DNA of 64,000 bases from CBDFHV01 sp965247705. Its GTDB lineage: Bacteria; Pseudomonadota; Alphaproteobacteria; Rhodospirillales; CAMCUA01. Both the position numbers and the translations under genes were made by a program. How positions within the stretch are numbered: the first letter of the stretch is position 1; the number at the start of each line of letters is the position of its first letter. The notes under the pieces are model-generated. The model searched no databases, had not been told where the DNA came from, and saw only the letters and a list, made by a program, of their open reading frames with translations. The stretch is from contig CBDFHV010000080.1 in NCBI GenBank assembly GCA_965247705.1, positions 150,512 through 214,511 of the forward strand. The letters are read 5' to 3'. Shown in pieces: positions 17,245 to 26,164 of the stretch.

Positions 17245-18117
17245 TCAGCTTCCGCCGGCCTTCTCGGCGTTGGGGAAGAAGAGCTGCTTGCCGTCAAGCT
17301 TGTACGCCCCGATGGCCGCCTGGCCTTCGGGGCCGGTCAGCCAGTCGATGAAGGCTTGGCCGTCGACGGCCTTGACCCGCGGGTGCCGTGCCGGATTGAC
17401 CAGAATGACTCCGTACGGATTGAACAACCTTGGATCGCCTTCCGCGGCAATGCGGAAGTCCCGCTTGTTCCTGAAGGCGATCCAGGTGCTCCGGTCGGTC
17501 AGCGCGTAGCCGCCCATGCCCACCGCGGCGTTCAGCGTCGCCCCCATGCCCGATCCCGTCTCTCGATACCAGGCGCCGCTGGCCGGGTCCGGATCGACCC
17601 CGGCCGCGGCCCACAAGGCGCGCTCCTTCCTGTGGGTGCCGCTGTCATCGCCGCGGGAAACGAACAGCGCCTTCGCCGCCGCGATCCTGCCCAGCGCCGC
17701 CGCCCCGTCGCGACCGCCGGCGATCGCGGCCGGGTCGCCTTCGGGGCCGACAATGACGAAGTCGTTGTACATCACGTCGACGCGCGTCACGCCCCAGCCC
17801 TCGGCGACGAACGCTTCCTCCGCCTCCCGGGCGTGGACGAACAGCACGTCGCCGTCGCCGTTGCGCCCGTTCTTCAGGGCCTGACCGGTGCCCACGGCGA
17901 CCACGCGGACCTCGATCCCTGTCGTTTCGCGGAACCGGGGCAGCAAATACTCGAACAGCCCCGAGTTCTGGGTCGATGTGGTCGACTGGACGATGATGAA
18001 GCGCTCGGCGGCGACCGCTGGCGCCGCCACAACGGTGGCCATCGGGGCCAGAAAAGCCCAGACGGCGGCGAGGCCAAGCCCCGCTCTCACGGATATTCGC
18101 CTTGGACGTCGGGTCAC
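17245..18117 (-). CDS. tupA: Tungstate ABC transporter, substrate-binding protein
   Basis: A 290-residue periplasmic protein with an N-terminal signal (RRPRRISVRAGLGLAAVWAF..., cleavage likely after AVAA). The mature start, RFIIVQSTTSTQNSGLFEYL, carries the TTST motif of TupA-type tungstate binders. Later marks are FVSRGDDSGTHRKE and GSGMGATLNAA. It captures tungstate (possibly molybdate) for insertion into pterin enzymes. The GTG start overlaps the stop of the ATPase gene by four bases (GTGA), so translation is coupled. It is last in a permease-ATPase-binding protein operon. Confidence 0.88.
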   Translation of the reverse strand: MTRRPRRISVRAGLGLAAVWAFLAPMATVVAAPAVAAERFIIVQSTTSTQNSGLFEYLLPRFRETTGIEVRVVAVGTGQALKNGRNGDGDVLFVHAREAEEAFVAEGWGVTRVDVMYNDFVIVGPEGDPAAIAGGRDGAAALGRIAAAKALFVSRGDDSGTHRKERALWAAAGVDPDPASGAWYRETGSGMGATLNAAVGMGGYALTDRSTWIAFRNKRDFRIAAEGDPRLFNPYGVILVNPARHPRVKAVDGQAFIDWLTGPEGQAAIGAYKLDGKQLFFPNAEKAGGS

Positions 18118-18860
18118 AGCACGATGCGCCCTTCCAGGAAGGCCCGGGCCGGGTCGGACCGGGGGGAATCGAAGAACGATTCCGCCGGCCCCGTTTCGGC
18201 GACCTGCCCCCGGTAGAGGAAAACCACCTCGTCGGCGAGGCGGCGCGCTTGGCCCAGGTCGTGGGTGATGAGCACGATCTTGGTGCCGGCGGCATGGGCG
18301 CCGGCGATCAGTCCCTCGATGGCCAGAACCGAGGCCGGGTCCAGGCTGGCCGTGGGTTCGTCCAGGAACAGCACATCGGGACCGGTACTGAGGGCTCGCG
18401 CCACAGCCAGGCGCTGTTGTTCGCCCCCCGACAAAGCCCGGGCGGGCCGGCGCGCCAGGTCGAGGAGGTCCGCCCGCCGCAGCCAGACCTCGGCCCGCTC
18501 GGCCAGAGCGCGCCCCTTGAGGCCCCGCAGGCTGATGGCATAGCGCATGTTGGCGCCCACTGACCGGCGCAGCAGAACGGGTGTCTGGAACACCATGGCC
18601 TGGCGCAGGCGCGCCCGCCGGTCGCCGGGACGGCCATTCCAGTCGATGCTGCCGGCGGTGGGGCGGATCAGGCCATGCAACAGGCGTAGCAGCAGACTCT
18701 TCCCCGCCCCGTTGGGACCCATGACCACCGTGCGCGGGCCGGCCTCGAGGCGCAGATGCAGGTCGTGAATCAGCCGGTTGCCATTGATTTGCAGGCCCAG
18801 GCCAGCGACCGTCAGCGGCAGGACCGGCCGCTTTACGGAGACGGGCGTCCCGTCAGGCAT
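18114..18860 (-). CDS. tupC: Tungstate ABC transporter, ATP-binding protein
   Basis: A 248-residue ABC ATPase with Walker A GPNGAGKS, signature LSGGEQQRLAVARAL, Walker B DVLFLDEPTASLD and switch histidine in LITHDL. The Q-loop region reads MVFQTPVLLRRSV, typical of the tungstate/phosphate-like ATPases. It energises tungstate uptake through TupB. The start overlaps the end of the permease gene by eight bases, and the stop overlaps the start of the binding-protein gene. Confidence 0.88.
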   Translation of the reverse strand: MPDGTPVSVKRPVLPLTVAGLGLQINGNRLIHDLHLRLEAGPRTVVMGPNGAGKSLLLRLLHGLIRPTAGSIDWNGRPGDRRARLRQAMVFQTPVLLRRSVGANMRYAISLRGLKGRALAERAEVWLRRADLLDLARRPARALSGGEQQRLAVARALSTGPDVLFLDEPTASLDPASVLAIEGLIAGAHAAGTKIVLITHDLGQARRLADEVVFLYRGQVAETGPAESFFDSPRSDPARAFLEGRIVL

Positions 18861-19560
18861 AGGCCGAATGCCGGGCCGTGGCCCGCAGGCTGTGGACGAT
18901 CCCGTTCACCACCACCGCCACCGACACCAGGATAATGCCCAGCGCCAGGGCCAGACCCAGATCGCCACGGGAAGTTTCCAAGGCGATGGCGGTGGTCATC
19001 ACCCGGGTCACGTGGTTGATGTTGCCGCCGACGATGATCACCGCGCCGACCTCGGCGATGGCGCGGCCGAAGCCGGCCAGGGCGACGGTCAGCAGGCTGT
19101 AGCGGGCGTCCCACAGCAGGGTCGCCATCATCCGGCGGCGCTCAACGCCGAGGGAATGAAGCTGCTCGTGGTATTCCGCGTGCAGGTCCTCGATCACCTG
19201 GCGGGTGAGGGCGGCGATGATGGGGGTGACCAACACCGTCTGGGCGATGATCATGGCGGTGACCGTGTACAAGAGGCCCAACCCGCCCAGGGGCCCGGCG
19301 TTGGACAAGCCCAGATAGACCACCAGCCCCACCACCACCGGCGGCAGGCCCATCAAGGCGTTCAGCACCACGATCGCCGCCGTGCGGCCGGGAAAGCGCA
19401 GCACGGCCAGGGCCGCGCCCAGGGGAAGCCCGACCGCCGCCGCCACGGCCACCGCCGACAGGCTGACCTTCATCGACAGCCACACGATCTCGGTCAGCGC
19501 GGCATCGCCCGAAAGGATCAGGTCGAAAGCCAGGCCGAACGCCGCGGCGAAATCCTGCAT
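18853..19560 (-). CDS. tupB: Tungstate ABC transporter, permease
   Basis: A 235-residue inner-membrane protein with about five hydrophobic segments. It has a binding-protein-dependent transport signature (ALAGFGRAIAEVGAVIIVGGN) that contacts the ATPase. The segment NALMGLPPVVVGLVVYLGLSN is typical of TupB. First gene of the tupBCA operon; it diverges from glnS across about 130 bases. I saw neither a ModE-type palindrome nor a molybdopterin/tungstopterin riboswitch in that gap. Confidence 0.88.
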   Translation of the reverse strand: MQDFAAAFGLAFDLILSGDAALTEIVWLSMKVSLSAVAVAAAVGLPLGAALAVLRFPGRTAAIVVLNALMGLPPVVVGLVVYLGLSNAGPLGGLGLLYTVTAMIIAQTVLVTPIIAALTRQVIEDLHAEYHEQLHSLGVERRRMMATLLWDARYSLLTVALAGFGRAIAEVGAVIIVGGNINHVTRVMTTAIALETSRGDLGLALALGIILVSVAVVVNGIVHSLRATARHSAYA

Positions 19561-19693
19561 GCCGGTCTCCCCAGTATCGTCGAACGGTTAGTTAAGCACG
19601 GCCGTCGCGGATGTCCATCGATGGCCGTCCCCCACTTGGCCGCCACCGGCTTTTCTGGCAGGAAGGACGCCCCGGATCAGCGGAGACCCTGTC

Positions 19694-21376
19694 GTGACCG
19701 AACAAGCCGACGACGACGCACCGCGCGACTTCATTCGCGACATCGTGCGCGCCGATGTGGAGTCCGGGCGCAATGAGACCGTCATCACGCGCTTTCCACC
19801 GGAACCCAACGGCTTTCTGCACATCGGCCATGCCAAGGCCATGTGCCTGAACTTCGGGGTGGCGGAAGCCTTCGGCGGGCGGTGCAACCTGCGCTTCGAC
19901 GACACCAACCCGACCAAGGAAGAGCAGGTCTACATCGACGCCATCCAGGAGGACGTGCGGTGGCTGGGGTTCGATTGGGGCGAGTCGGCGTTCTTCGCCT
20001 CCGATTATTTCGAACAGCTCTACGAGTGGGCGGAACATCTGATCCGCCAAGGCGACGCTTATGTGGACGACCTGACCGCCGAACAGATCCGTGAGTTCCG
20101 GGGCACCCTGACCGCGCCGGGACGGGACAGCCCCCACCGGGACCGCCCGGTCGCCGAAAGCCTCGACCTGTTCCGCCGCATGCGCATGGGGGAGTTCCCC
20201 AACGGGGCCCGGGTGTTGAGGGCCCGCATCGACATGGCCGCCGGCAATATCAACCTTCGCGACCCGGTCCTCTACCGGATCCTGCATGAACCCCACCCGC
20301 GCACCGACGATGCCTGGTGCGTCTACCCCACCTACGATTTTGCCCACGGCCAGTCGGACGCCATCGAGGGCGTGACCCACAGCCTTTGCACCCTGGAGTT
20401 CGAGGACCACCGTCCCCTCTACGACTGGCTTATCGAACACCTGCCGGTCCCCTGCCGGCCCCGCCAGTACGAGTACGCCCGCCTCAACCTCACCCACACC
20501 ATTCTGTCAAAGCGGCGGCTGATCGAGTTGGTGACCGAAGGCCATGTGGAGGGCTGGGACGACCCGCGCATGCCGTCGCTGTCCGGGTTGCGCCGGCGCG
20601 GCGTGCCGCCAGCGGCGATTCGCGAGTTCGCGCGGCGCATCGGCGTCACCAAGTCGGATTCCACCACCGAAATGGCCTTTCTGGAAGCCTGCGTCCGGGA
20701 ACACCTGAACAAGGCGGCGCCGCGGCGCATGGCGGTCCTGCGGCCCCTGAAGGTGGTCATCGAAAACTATCCGGAAGGCGACACCGAGACCTTGGAGGCG
20801 GTCAACAACCCGGAGAACGCCAACGCCGGCAGCCGGGCGGTGCCGTTCTCGCGCGAGCTTTGGATCGAGCGGGACGACTTCATGGAAGACCCGCCCCGCA
20901 AGTTCTTTCGCCTAGCGCCGGGCCGCGAGGTGCGCTTGCGCTACGCCTACTTCATCACTTGCCGCGAGGCGGTGAAGGACTCCGGCGGCAACGTGGTGGA
21001 ACTCCGCTGCACCTACGATCGCGAGACCCGCGGCGGCGACGCCCCCGATGGCCGCAAGGTCAAGGCGACCCTCCATTGGGTCTCGGCGGCCCATGGCGCA
21101 GATGCCACCGTCAGGCTCTATGACCACCTGTTCACCCGCCCCGATCCGGGCGCGGACGGCGATATCAAAGGCGATCTGAACCCCCATTCATTGACGGTTC
21201 TGGAAGGCTGCAAGGTGGAACCCGAACTGGCCACGGCCCCGGTGGGCGAGGCAGTCCAGTTCGAGCGCCAGGGCTATTTCTGCGCCGACCCGGACTCGGC
21301 AACGGGTCGGCCGGTGTTCAACCGCGTGGTTGCGTTGCGCGACACCTGGGCCAAGGTGCGCTCGCGGGGCGGCTGA
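19694..21376 (+). CDS. glnS: Glutaminyl-tRNA synthetase
   Basis: A 560-residue class I aminoacyl-tRNA synthetase that charges tRNA-Gln. The HIGH motif lies at 43-46 within PEPNGFLHIGHAKA, and the KMSKS-equivalent ILSKRR at 270-275. WCVYPTYDFAHGQSDAIEG and CTLEFEDHRPLYDW are strongly conserved in GlnRS, and the anticodon-binding beta-barrel follows. The start is GTG. Many alphaproteobacteria lack GlnS and use GatCAB instead, so the gene is informative about lineage. Confidence 0.93.
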   Translation: MTEQADDDAPRDFIRDIVRADVESGRNETVITRFPPEPNGFLHIGHAKAMCLNFGVAEAFGGRCNLRFDDTNPTKEEQVYIDAIQEDVRWLGFDWGESAFFASDYFEQLYEWAEHLIRQGDAYVDDLTAEQIREFRGTLTAPGRDSPHRDRPVAESLDLFRRMRMGEFPNGARVLRARIDMAAGNINLRDPVLYRILHEPHPRTDDAWCVYPTYDFAHGQSDAIEGVTHSLCTLEFEDHRPLYDWLIEHLPVPCRPRQYEYARLNLTHTILSKRRLIELVTEGHVEGWDDPRMPSLSGLRRRGVPPAAIREFARRIGVTKSDSTTEMAFLEACVREHLNKAAPRRMAVLRPLKVVIENYPEGDTETLEAVNNPENANAGSRAVPFSRELWIERDDFMEDPPRKFFRLAPGREVRLRYAYFITCREAVKDSGGNVVELRCTYDRETRGGDAPDGRKVKATLHWVSAAHGADATVRLYDHLFTRPDPGADGDIKGDLNPHSLTVLEGCKVEPELATAPVGEAVQFERQGYFCADPDSATGRPVFNRVVALRDTWAKVRSRGG

Positions 21377-21508
21377 GGGCAGAGAGAAGCGCGCCGGCTG
21401 GGTCGAGTCGACGATGCGACGGAAGCAGCGGACATGAAGAATGCCTTGCCGCCCGCCGGCTCCTACGGGATCGTACCGGCCCCGGAGTTCTCGGACACGG
21501 CCCCGAGC

Positions 21509-21913
21509 CTACGAGTCCCTGGCAGCCGGAGTCATGAGGGCGAGGACGGCGCCGGTGGGGTCGGCGATCCAGCAGAACCGCCCGACCCCCGGTATGTCCA
21601 TGGGTGGCACCCGCACCGCGCCGCCGGCCTCGGTGGCCCGGGTACAGGCGGCGTCCACGTCGTCCACGCAGACGTAACTCATCCAATGGGGCGGTACCCC
21701 TTCGAACTGGGGTCCAGCCATGCGGAAGCCGCCACCCACCTCCTTGTCGCCAACGGTCCACAAGGTATAGGCGGCCCCGGAATCGTCGCCCGGCATGGGC
21801 ATTTCCTTACTGGACCAGCCCACGACCTCCGCATAGAACGCCTTGCAGCGCTCCATGTCGGTGGTCAGAAGTTCGTTCCACATGAAAGTTCCGTGCATCG
21901 GTCCCTCGGCCAT
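21509..21913 (-). CDS. VOC-superfamily (glyoxalase/bleomycin-resistance fold) protein
   Basis: A 134-residue protein beginning MAEGPMHGTFMWNELLTTD, followed by FYAEVVGWSSKEMPM, GGGFRMAGP, VDDVDAACTRATEAGG and FCWIADPTGAVLAL. The pattern of two beta-alpha-beta-beta-beta halves fits the vicinal-oxygen-chelate fold, most like proteins annotated as Cfp30B-type or predicted lactoylglutathione-lyase relatives. The substrate is unknown. The ATG chosen is the first one adjacent to the conserved domain; an in-frame extension upstream has no similarity. Confidence 0.75.
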   Translation of the reverse strand: MAEGPMHGTFMWNELLTTDMERCKAFYAEVVGWSSKEMPMPGDDSGAAYTLWTVGDKEVGGGFRMAGPQFEGVPPHWMSYVCVDDVDAACTRATEAGGAVRVPPMDIPGVGRFCWIADPTGAVLALMTPAARDS

Positions 21914-22016
21914 GTTCGCCTCCCTGGTCGCTTGGATGGATCGGAAAGCCGGTTCTACACCGCTTCCGGGAGGCGGTCGTGCCACGATTTTGTGAAACCC
22001 TGTTCCCGCCAATCCC

Positions 22017-23219
22017 GTGACCGATCCATCGCCCCCACCCGTTCCCTGGATCGTGCCCGCGGTGCTGATCCTGGCCAGCGGCACCAGCATCCTGTCGACG
22101 GACCTTTACGCGCCCAGCCTTCCCCATCTGCCCAAGATATTCGCCACCGACGCGGAGACGGTGACCTTGACCATGAGCCTCAACTTGACCGGGTTCGCCA
22201 TCGCCCAACTGGTGTACGGCCCGCTGGCCGACCGGTTCGGTCGTCGGCCCGTGCTGGTATGGGGCATGATCGGGTTCGGGCTGTTCAGCCTGGCCTGCGC
22301 CGCCGCCCAGGACATCGCGTTCCTGATCGCCGCCCGCGCCCTGCAGGGCTTGGCCGCGGCCGCCGAGGCGGTGGTGGTCCTGACGGTAATCCGCGATCTT
22401 TACGACGAACGAGACAGCGTGCGCATCCTCGGCATTTACGGGATGACGGTTGCCCTGGCCCCGGCGGTGGGGCCGATCATCGGCGGCTATGTTCACGTCT
22501 ACTTGGGATGGCGCGCCAATTTCCTCCTGTTGGCTGCGCTGATCGCCGTGGCCGGCCTGCTGATCGTCCGACACCTGCCCGAAACGGGAGAATCCCATGG
22601 GCACGCACGGGGGTTCGGTCGAATCATCTCCGGTTACGCCGGGATCCTGTGCTCTCGCCCCTTCATCACCGGAGCCATCGCCTGCGCGGGCAGTCTCGCC
22701 GGTCTGTTCGCCTTTATTACCGCCGGTCCCTTCGTGCTGATCGATCTGAAGGGCGTCGCGACCCAGCACTACGGTTTCTATCAAGCCGCCATCGTCGCCG
22801 CCTACGTGGCGGGCAGCGGTTTTGCCAGCCGGTCGGCGCGACGACTGGGGCTGAAGCGAGTCCTGACCGTGGGCCTGGCGATTCAGGCGGTCGGCGGTGT
22901 GGCCCTGGCGGTGACCCAGGTTTTGGGTCGGGATACGGCCTTTGCCATCGCCGGTGACATGTGCGTCTTCGCTTTCGGATTGGCCCTCGTTTTTGCCACC
23001 GCCCCCGTTTTGGCCCTCGGCAGCGATAGCCGAAATCGCGGCATGGCGGCAGCCTTGCTGGGCGCCATCGAGATGGGCGGCGGCGCCCTCGGCGCCCTGG
23101 CGGTGGGATTCCTGGAGGACGGTACGGCGCGCCCCATGGCCTTTACCGTCGCCGCATGCGGCGCCATGGCGGCCGTGTCGGGGCTGATGTCGAGAACAGG
23201 CAGACGAAGAACGGAATAG
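22017..23219 (+). CDS. Bcr/CflA-type multidrug efflux MFS transporter
   Basis: A 400-residue major facilitator with twelve predicted membrane segments. The first loop has ADRFGRRPVLVWG (motif A). The segment ERDSVRILGIYGMTVALAPAV, followed by GPIIGGYVHVYLGWR, is typical of the Bcr/CflA drug-proton antiporter branch. The start DLYAPSLPHLPKIFATD is also characteristic. It would export toxic compounds across the inner membrane; no specific drug can be assigned. Start GTG. It converges on a sensor kinase with only a 16-base gap. Confidence 0.85.
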   Translation: MTDPSPPPVPWIVPAVLILASGTSILSTDLYAPSLPHLPKIFATDAETVTLTMSLNLTGFAIAQLVYGPLADRFGRRPVLVWGMIGFGLFSLACAAAQDIAFLIAARALQGLAAAAEAVVVLTVIRDLYDERDSVRILGIYGMTVALAPAVGPIIGGYVHVYLGWRANFLLLAALIAVAGLLIVRHLPETGESHGHARGFGRIISGYAGILCSRPFITGAIACAGSLAGLFAFITAGPFVLIDLKGVATQHYGFYQAAIVAAYVAGSGFASRSARRLGLKRVLTVGLAIQAVGGVALAVTQVLGRDTAFAIAGDMCVFAFGLALVFATAPVLALGSDSRNRGMAAALLGAIEMGGGALGALAVGFLEDGTARPMAFTVAACGAMAAVSGLMSRTGRRRTE

Positions 23220-23235
23220 AAGTCCGCCGGCAACG

Positions 23236-25665
23236 CTACTCGGCGGCGGCAGCCAGTTCGTTGTTGGAACGCCGGGTCTCCGGCAGCCGCTTGAGGGTGA
23301 AACGGATGACGGTGCCCGGACCATCGGCCTCGTCCAGCCACAAGCGTCCCCCGTGGCCCTCGACGATAGTCCGACAGATGGACAGCCCCATGCCCAGACC
23401 GAGGGTCCTGGTGGTAAAAAAGGGGTCGAACAGATGTGGCCGGGCGTCCTCGCTCACCCCCGGACCATTATCGCTGACGGCAATATTGATCCGGTCGCCG
23501 TCCGCGGTGGCATCGATGGTCAAGGTCGGATCGGTCACCGCCCCTTCGGTCATGGCCTCGATTCCGTTGCGCGCCAGGTTGAGGATCACCTGCTGAACCT
23601 GAATGGAATCACCGAAGCACGGGGGCAGGTCCTTGTCGAGGCGGAGCACCAGGGTGACCCCGGACTTGCGCAGCTCATGAGTCATCAGGCCCGCGGCCTG
23701 GCGAATCGCCGCGGCGGCATCCAATTGGCTGCGGCCTTCGCTGCCCTTGCGGACGAACCCCCGCATCCAGTGAATGATTTCCCCGGCTCGCTGTGCCTGC
23801 TGGGAGATCTTGGCCAGGATGTCCGCCAACTCGTCCCGCGATACCGTGTCAAGATCCAGACGGCGGACGCAGCCTTGGGCATAGCTGGCGATGGCCGCGA
23901 GGGGCTGGTTCAACACGTGGGCGAGTCCGGTCGCCATCTCCCCCATGATGTGGAGCCGGTAGACGTGCGCCAGTTCCGCCTGGTGTTGGCGAATCAGTTC
24001 TTCGTTGCGTCGCTCCTCGGTGATGTCCGTTGAGATGACGCCGACCGAGTCCACTTCACCGTCGTCGCGAACGATGGGAAACTTCACCGACAGGACCGCC
24101 CGCGCGCTTCCGTCACCGTAGGTCAGATCCATCTCCCGGGACACGCCCTTGCGGCTGTTCATGATCTGCTGGTCGGCGGCTAAATAAGATTCGGCCACAG
24201 CCGCCGGAAACAGGTAGTGGGCCGACTTGCCCAGGGCTTCCCCTGGCTTGATGGCGTGGCGTTTTTCGAACTCCCGATTGGTCAGGACATAGAGGCCCAG
24301 GCGATCGCGCAGGTATATGGAGGCCGGCGTGTTGTCCATGAGGGCCCGAAGCCGAGCCTCGCTTTTGCGCAGTGCTTCTTCCATGCGCTTGCGGGGCGTG
24401 ATGTCGGTGGAAATGACGCCGACGGAATCGATCTGCCCGTCCGGACCGGGAATGGGAAACTTCTGGACAATGGTGATGCGTTCCTCGCCGTTGGGCAGGG
24501 GAACCCAGCCCTCCTTTTCGATCGCCTTGCCGGTGGACAGAACCAGGCGATCGTCGGCCAGGAACCGATCGGCGAGTTCCTTTGGGAACAGATCGCACGG
24601 CGACTTGCCGAGGGCCGCCCCCGAAGGCACGTCCCAGCGGACTTCGAACTCCTTGTTGGCCAGTTGGTAGCGCCCTTGCCGGTCGCGCACATAGATGCCG
24701 ACCGGGGAGTTGTCGAGGATGGCCCGCAGGCGGGCCTCGCTCTCGCGCAGCGCCTCCTCCACTTCCCGGCGTTCGTTGACGTCCTGAATCTGGCCGATGG
24801 TATAGAGTGTACGACCCTCCGCGTCGTGTACGAGGGAGACCGACCCGACGCCCCAGATGACTCTGCCGTCTTTGCACACGTAGCGCTTTTCCGTCTGGTA
24901 GGACTCGATCTCCGAGGCCAGGAGGCGCTTGCGTATCGCCAGGTGTTCCCCGAAATCGTCGGGGTGAATGACGTGTCGGACGTGCATGCCGACCAGTTCG
25001 TGTTCCGCATAGCCGAGGATTCGGCACAGCGCCGGGTTGACCTGCATGTAGGTGCCGTCCAGGGCGGTAATCACCATGCCGATGGGGGCGGCGTGGAAGG
25101 CGCTGCGAAACCGCTCCTCGCTTTCCCGCAGCGCGTCTTCGGCCTGCTTCCGTGCCGTTACGTCCAGCCGCACGCTGACGACGCCGCCGTCCCTGGTCCG
25201 CCGTTCCCGGATCTGGATCCAGCCGCCGCGACTGCGCACCAGGCGCTGACGAGGCTCCTCGCCGATGCTGTGCTGGTAATCCAGGCGTTCCCGAAGCCAC
25301 TCGGACTCCCGCCCCTTGGCCTGGGGATAAGCGCCCCGTTCCAGGCCCGTGCGCACGAAGGTTTCCAGGTCGGTGCCCGGGACCAGGACGTCGGTCTGGC
25401 TTGGATAGAGGTCCTTGAAGGCCCGGTTGGCGGTCGTGATCTTGGACCCCGCGTCGTATACGACGACCGCGCCGGGAAAGGCCTCCACGATATCGGCCAG
25501 GCGGGTCTCGACCTGGCGTGCCTGAAGCTCCCTGTCGCGCAATTCGGCTTCCGCCTTACGGCGACGGGTCCGCTCGGTCCGCAGGTCCTGGCGCAGACGG
25601 GCGAGTTCCGCTTCGAGATCTCGTTGCCGGGTCTCGCCATGGGGCTGTTTCGGAGCGTGAGCCAC
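23236..25665 (-). CDS. Orphan multi-PAS sensor histidine kinase with altered H-box
   Basis: An 809-residue, apparently cytosolic kinase. A coiled coil (about 5-60) is followed by four PAS domains; the third and fourth look like tandem duplicates (DIFF: LGKSPCDLFP versus LGKSAHYLFP). HisKA follows around 570-640, then HATPase_c with NLARNGIEAM (N box), DNGPGVSED (G1) and GLGMGLSICR (G2). The phospho-acceptor is His583 in GLAHVLNQPLAA. The next residue, Val584, replaces the Glu or Asp that normally serves as catalytic base. The GTG start has GGAGGGAAG just upstream. No response regulator is adjacent. Confidence 0.88.
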   Translation of the reverse strand: MAHAPKQPHGETRQRDLEAELARLRQDLRTERTRRRKAEAELRDRELQARQVETRLADIVEAFPGAVVVYDAGSKITTANRAFKDLYPSQTDVLVPGTDLETFVRTGLERGAYPQAKGRESEWLRERLDYQHSIGEEPRQRLVRSRGGWIQIRERRTRDGGVVSVRLDVTARKQAEDALRESEERFRSAFHAAPIGMVITALDGTYMQVNPALCRILGYAEHELVGMHVRHVIHPDDFGEHLAIRKRLLASEIESYQTEKRYVCKDGRVIWGVGSVSLVHDAEGRTLYTIGQIQDVNERREVEEALRESEARLRAILDNSPVGIYVRDRQGRYQLANKEFEVRWDVPSGAALGKSPCDLFPKELADRFLADDRLVLSTGKAIEKEGWVPLPNGEERITIVQKFPIPGPDGQIDSVGVISTDITPRKRMEEALRKSEARLRALMDNTPASIYLRDRLGLYVLTNREFEKRHAIKPGEALGKSAHYLFPAAVAESYLAADQQIMNSRKGVSREMDLTYGDGSARAVLSVKFPIVRDDGEVDSVGVISTDITEERRNEELIRQHQAELAHVYRLHIMGEMATGLAHVLNQPLAAIASYAQGCVRRLDLDTVSRDELADILAKISQQAQRAGEIIHWMRGFVRKGSEGRSQLDAAAAIRQAAGLMTHELRKSGVTLVLRLDKDLPPCFGDSIQVQQVILNLARNGIEAMTEGAVTDPTLTIDATADGDRINIAVSDNGPGVSEDARPHLFDPFFTTRTLGLGMGLSICRTIVEGHGGRLWLDEADGPGTVIRFTLKRLPETRRSNNELAAAAE

Positions 25666-25777
25666 GATCTTCCCTCCTGGCGGCAATGGCCGCGTCAAGT
25701 CGATCCCGCTCAAGGCGTTGAGAATACCATGTTTCGCCGTTGTGCTGTCACGGAATCCGCCATGTTGGCGCGCCCGC

Positions 25778-26038
25778 TCAATACAATTTTTTAGTGTAGG
25801 ATTCGGCAACCGCGGCATCCGCCGCGGCCACGTTGGGAGCGCCGATCTGTTCGGAGATCATACGGCCAAGGGACGGCATGGCCGCCCGGTCCACGTACCG
25901 ATCCGGATCCCACAGGTGGGATCGCATCAGGGCCTTGCCGCAGTGAAAGAAGGCCTCCTCCACGGCGACCAGCAGCGCCGATTGCGGTTCCCCTCCCTGG
26001 GCGGCGAGGGAGCGCAGCAAGTCCGGGTCCCGTGCCAT
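25778..26038 (-). pseudogene. C-terminal remnant of a PPOX-type (pyridoxamine 5-phosphate oxidase-like) flavoprotein
   Basis: An 86-codon frame reads MARDPDLLRSLA, then ALLVAVEEAFFHCGKALMRS, then WDPDRYVDRAAMPSLGRMI and ends ESYTKKLY. This corresponds to the last third of FMN-binding split-barrel proteins of the PPOX family, where the segment before it (FMN-binding barrel) is needed for function. Upstream only KEKA matches before similarity stops. It therefore looks 5-prime truncated, next to the divergent amidohydrolase gene. A functional short protein is possible but unlikely. Confidence 0.6.
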
Positions 26039-26164
26039 GGCCTTTTCCTTTGGTGGGGATTCCCGTATCTCTCCATGCTTCGATTGGTTCCCGATGCCAA
26101 CGACACTTCACGACCCGTGCCGGCGCGTGCCGAAATTTCAGCCGTGGAAAGGATAGCAGAGACG

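Noticed and set aside
19561..19693. Molybdenum/tungsten cofactor riboswitch or ModE site before tupB
   Set aside because: The 130-base gap shows a few short palindromes only, none matching the known motifs.
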